Of a stretch of 13,756 bases of DNA, positions 13,553 through 13,756 are shown piece by piece. Each line of letters opens with the position of its first letter. The first letter of the stretch is position 1. The position numbers and the translations under genes were made by a program. Below the pieces are notes generated by a model. It was not told the origin of the DNA. It worked only from the letters and a program-made list of their open reading frames with translations, and searched no databases. Source of the DNA: Pseudomonadota bacterium (GTDB lineage: Bacteria > Myxococcota_A > Polyangia > Polyangiales > Polyangiaceae); contig JAEYOT010000655.1 in assembly GCA_023411445.1 (NCBI GenBank), positions 1 to 13,756 on the forward strand, in the 5' to 3' direction.

Positions 13553-13756
13553 ATGAGTGGTGATCGACTGCTCGCCGAACGGCGCATTCTACTTTTTGGT
13601 CCTTCGGATCTTGACAGCGTAGCGCGACACTTGCGCGACCTGGGCGCGGAGGTGCAGCGCTTCGAGCTGGCCGCCTCCGGCTCCACACGCTCGCTCGAGT
13701 CGTGGATCTCCGAGCTCATGGAAGGCGCGTTCGCCGACGTGCTGTTCCTCACCGGC
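13553..13756 (+). CDS. N-terminal fragment, possibly HemD-like (uroporphyrinogen-III synthase fold)
   Basis: Sixty-eight codons are visible from the ATG at 13553 to the window edge. The sequence opens with RRILLFGPSDLDSVARHL, then RDLGAEVQRFELA, and ends with a helix (LESWISELMEGAF) and the strand ADVLFLTG. A first strand, a helix that ends in LGAEV, a second strand and a later hydrophobic strand ending in TG is how uroporphyrinogen-III synthase-type proteins begin. Some bacteria attach such domains to DNA-binding or response-regulator domains. The fragment is too short to prove this; a Rossmann-like domain of another family is the alternative. The frame is open upstream, so translation from TTG at 13439 would add 38 residues containing LEFITGLSLSLWVTW and LTRVLERLASRLA. 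I prefer the ATG because the upstream part is full of repeats. Confidence 0.55.
   Translation, partial: MSGDRLLAERRILLFGPSDLDSVARHLRDLGAEVQRFELAASGSTRSLESWISELMEGAFADVLFLTG

Noticed and set aside
13366..13752. Minus-strand frame of 128 codons at the right edge
   Set aside because: Ser/Arg-rich complement of the plus-strand gene and of the repeat region, with no domain-like pattern. The plus strand carries a strand-helix-strand pattern instead.

Overview
The window is GC-rich, gene-dense bacterial DNA. Its GC-biased third codon positions and a trypsin-like protease ending in a MYXO-CTERM-type tail point to a myxobacterium (Myxococcota, probably Sorangiineae/Polyangiales-like). That placement is inferred from content; no rRNA or other marker gene is present. 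I recognise no mobile element, CRISPR array, tRNA or rRNA.

Layout. (1) 1-1583, minus strand: two secreted beta-barrel-type envelope proteins, the first running off the left edge. (2) 1649-3536: a DNA-repair pair, an alkyltransferase-like protein (plus) and an ATP-dependent DNA ligase (minus), convergent and overlapping by 68 bp at their 3' ends. (3) 3627-6355, plus: a SAM-dependent methyltransferase of unknown substrate, then a GT39/ArnT-like polytopic glycosyltransferase. (4) 6482-8583, minus: an exported trypsin-like protease with a MYXO-CTERM-like tail and, downstream of it, a GmhB-like heptose-bisphosphate phosphatase. (5) 8729-12199, plus: a broken methyltransferase remnant, a sugar-phosphate nucleotidyltransferase, a membrane-anchored protein of unknown function and a second GT39-like glycosyltransferase, joined by TGATG, 5-bp and GTGA junctions. 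(6) 12217-13218, minus: moaA of molybdenum cofactor synthesis, then a 334-bp intergenic region rich in inverted and direct repeats, then the start of a plus-strand gene with HemD-like features that leaves the window.

How the genes may work together. The phosphatase (6482-7093) and the nucleotidyltransferase (8989-9684) are two steps of an NDP-heptose-type sugar activation route. The two GT-C enzymes are the kind that transfer sugars from polyprenyl carriers outside the inner membrane. Region 3-5 therefore looks like a dispersed envelope-glycan locus interrupted by a secreted protease on the other strand. The kinase and isomerase needed to complete the route are not here, so the pathway assignment is an inference.

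The points most worth a second look are the frameshifted methyltransferase fragment fused tightly to the nucleotidyltransferase, the repair-gene tail overlap, the protease that carries both lipoprotein-like N-terminal and MYXO-CTERM-like C-terminal signals, and the structured region between moaA and the last gene. I did not find a clearly new defence or mobile system.
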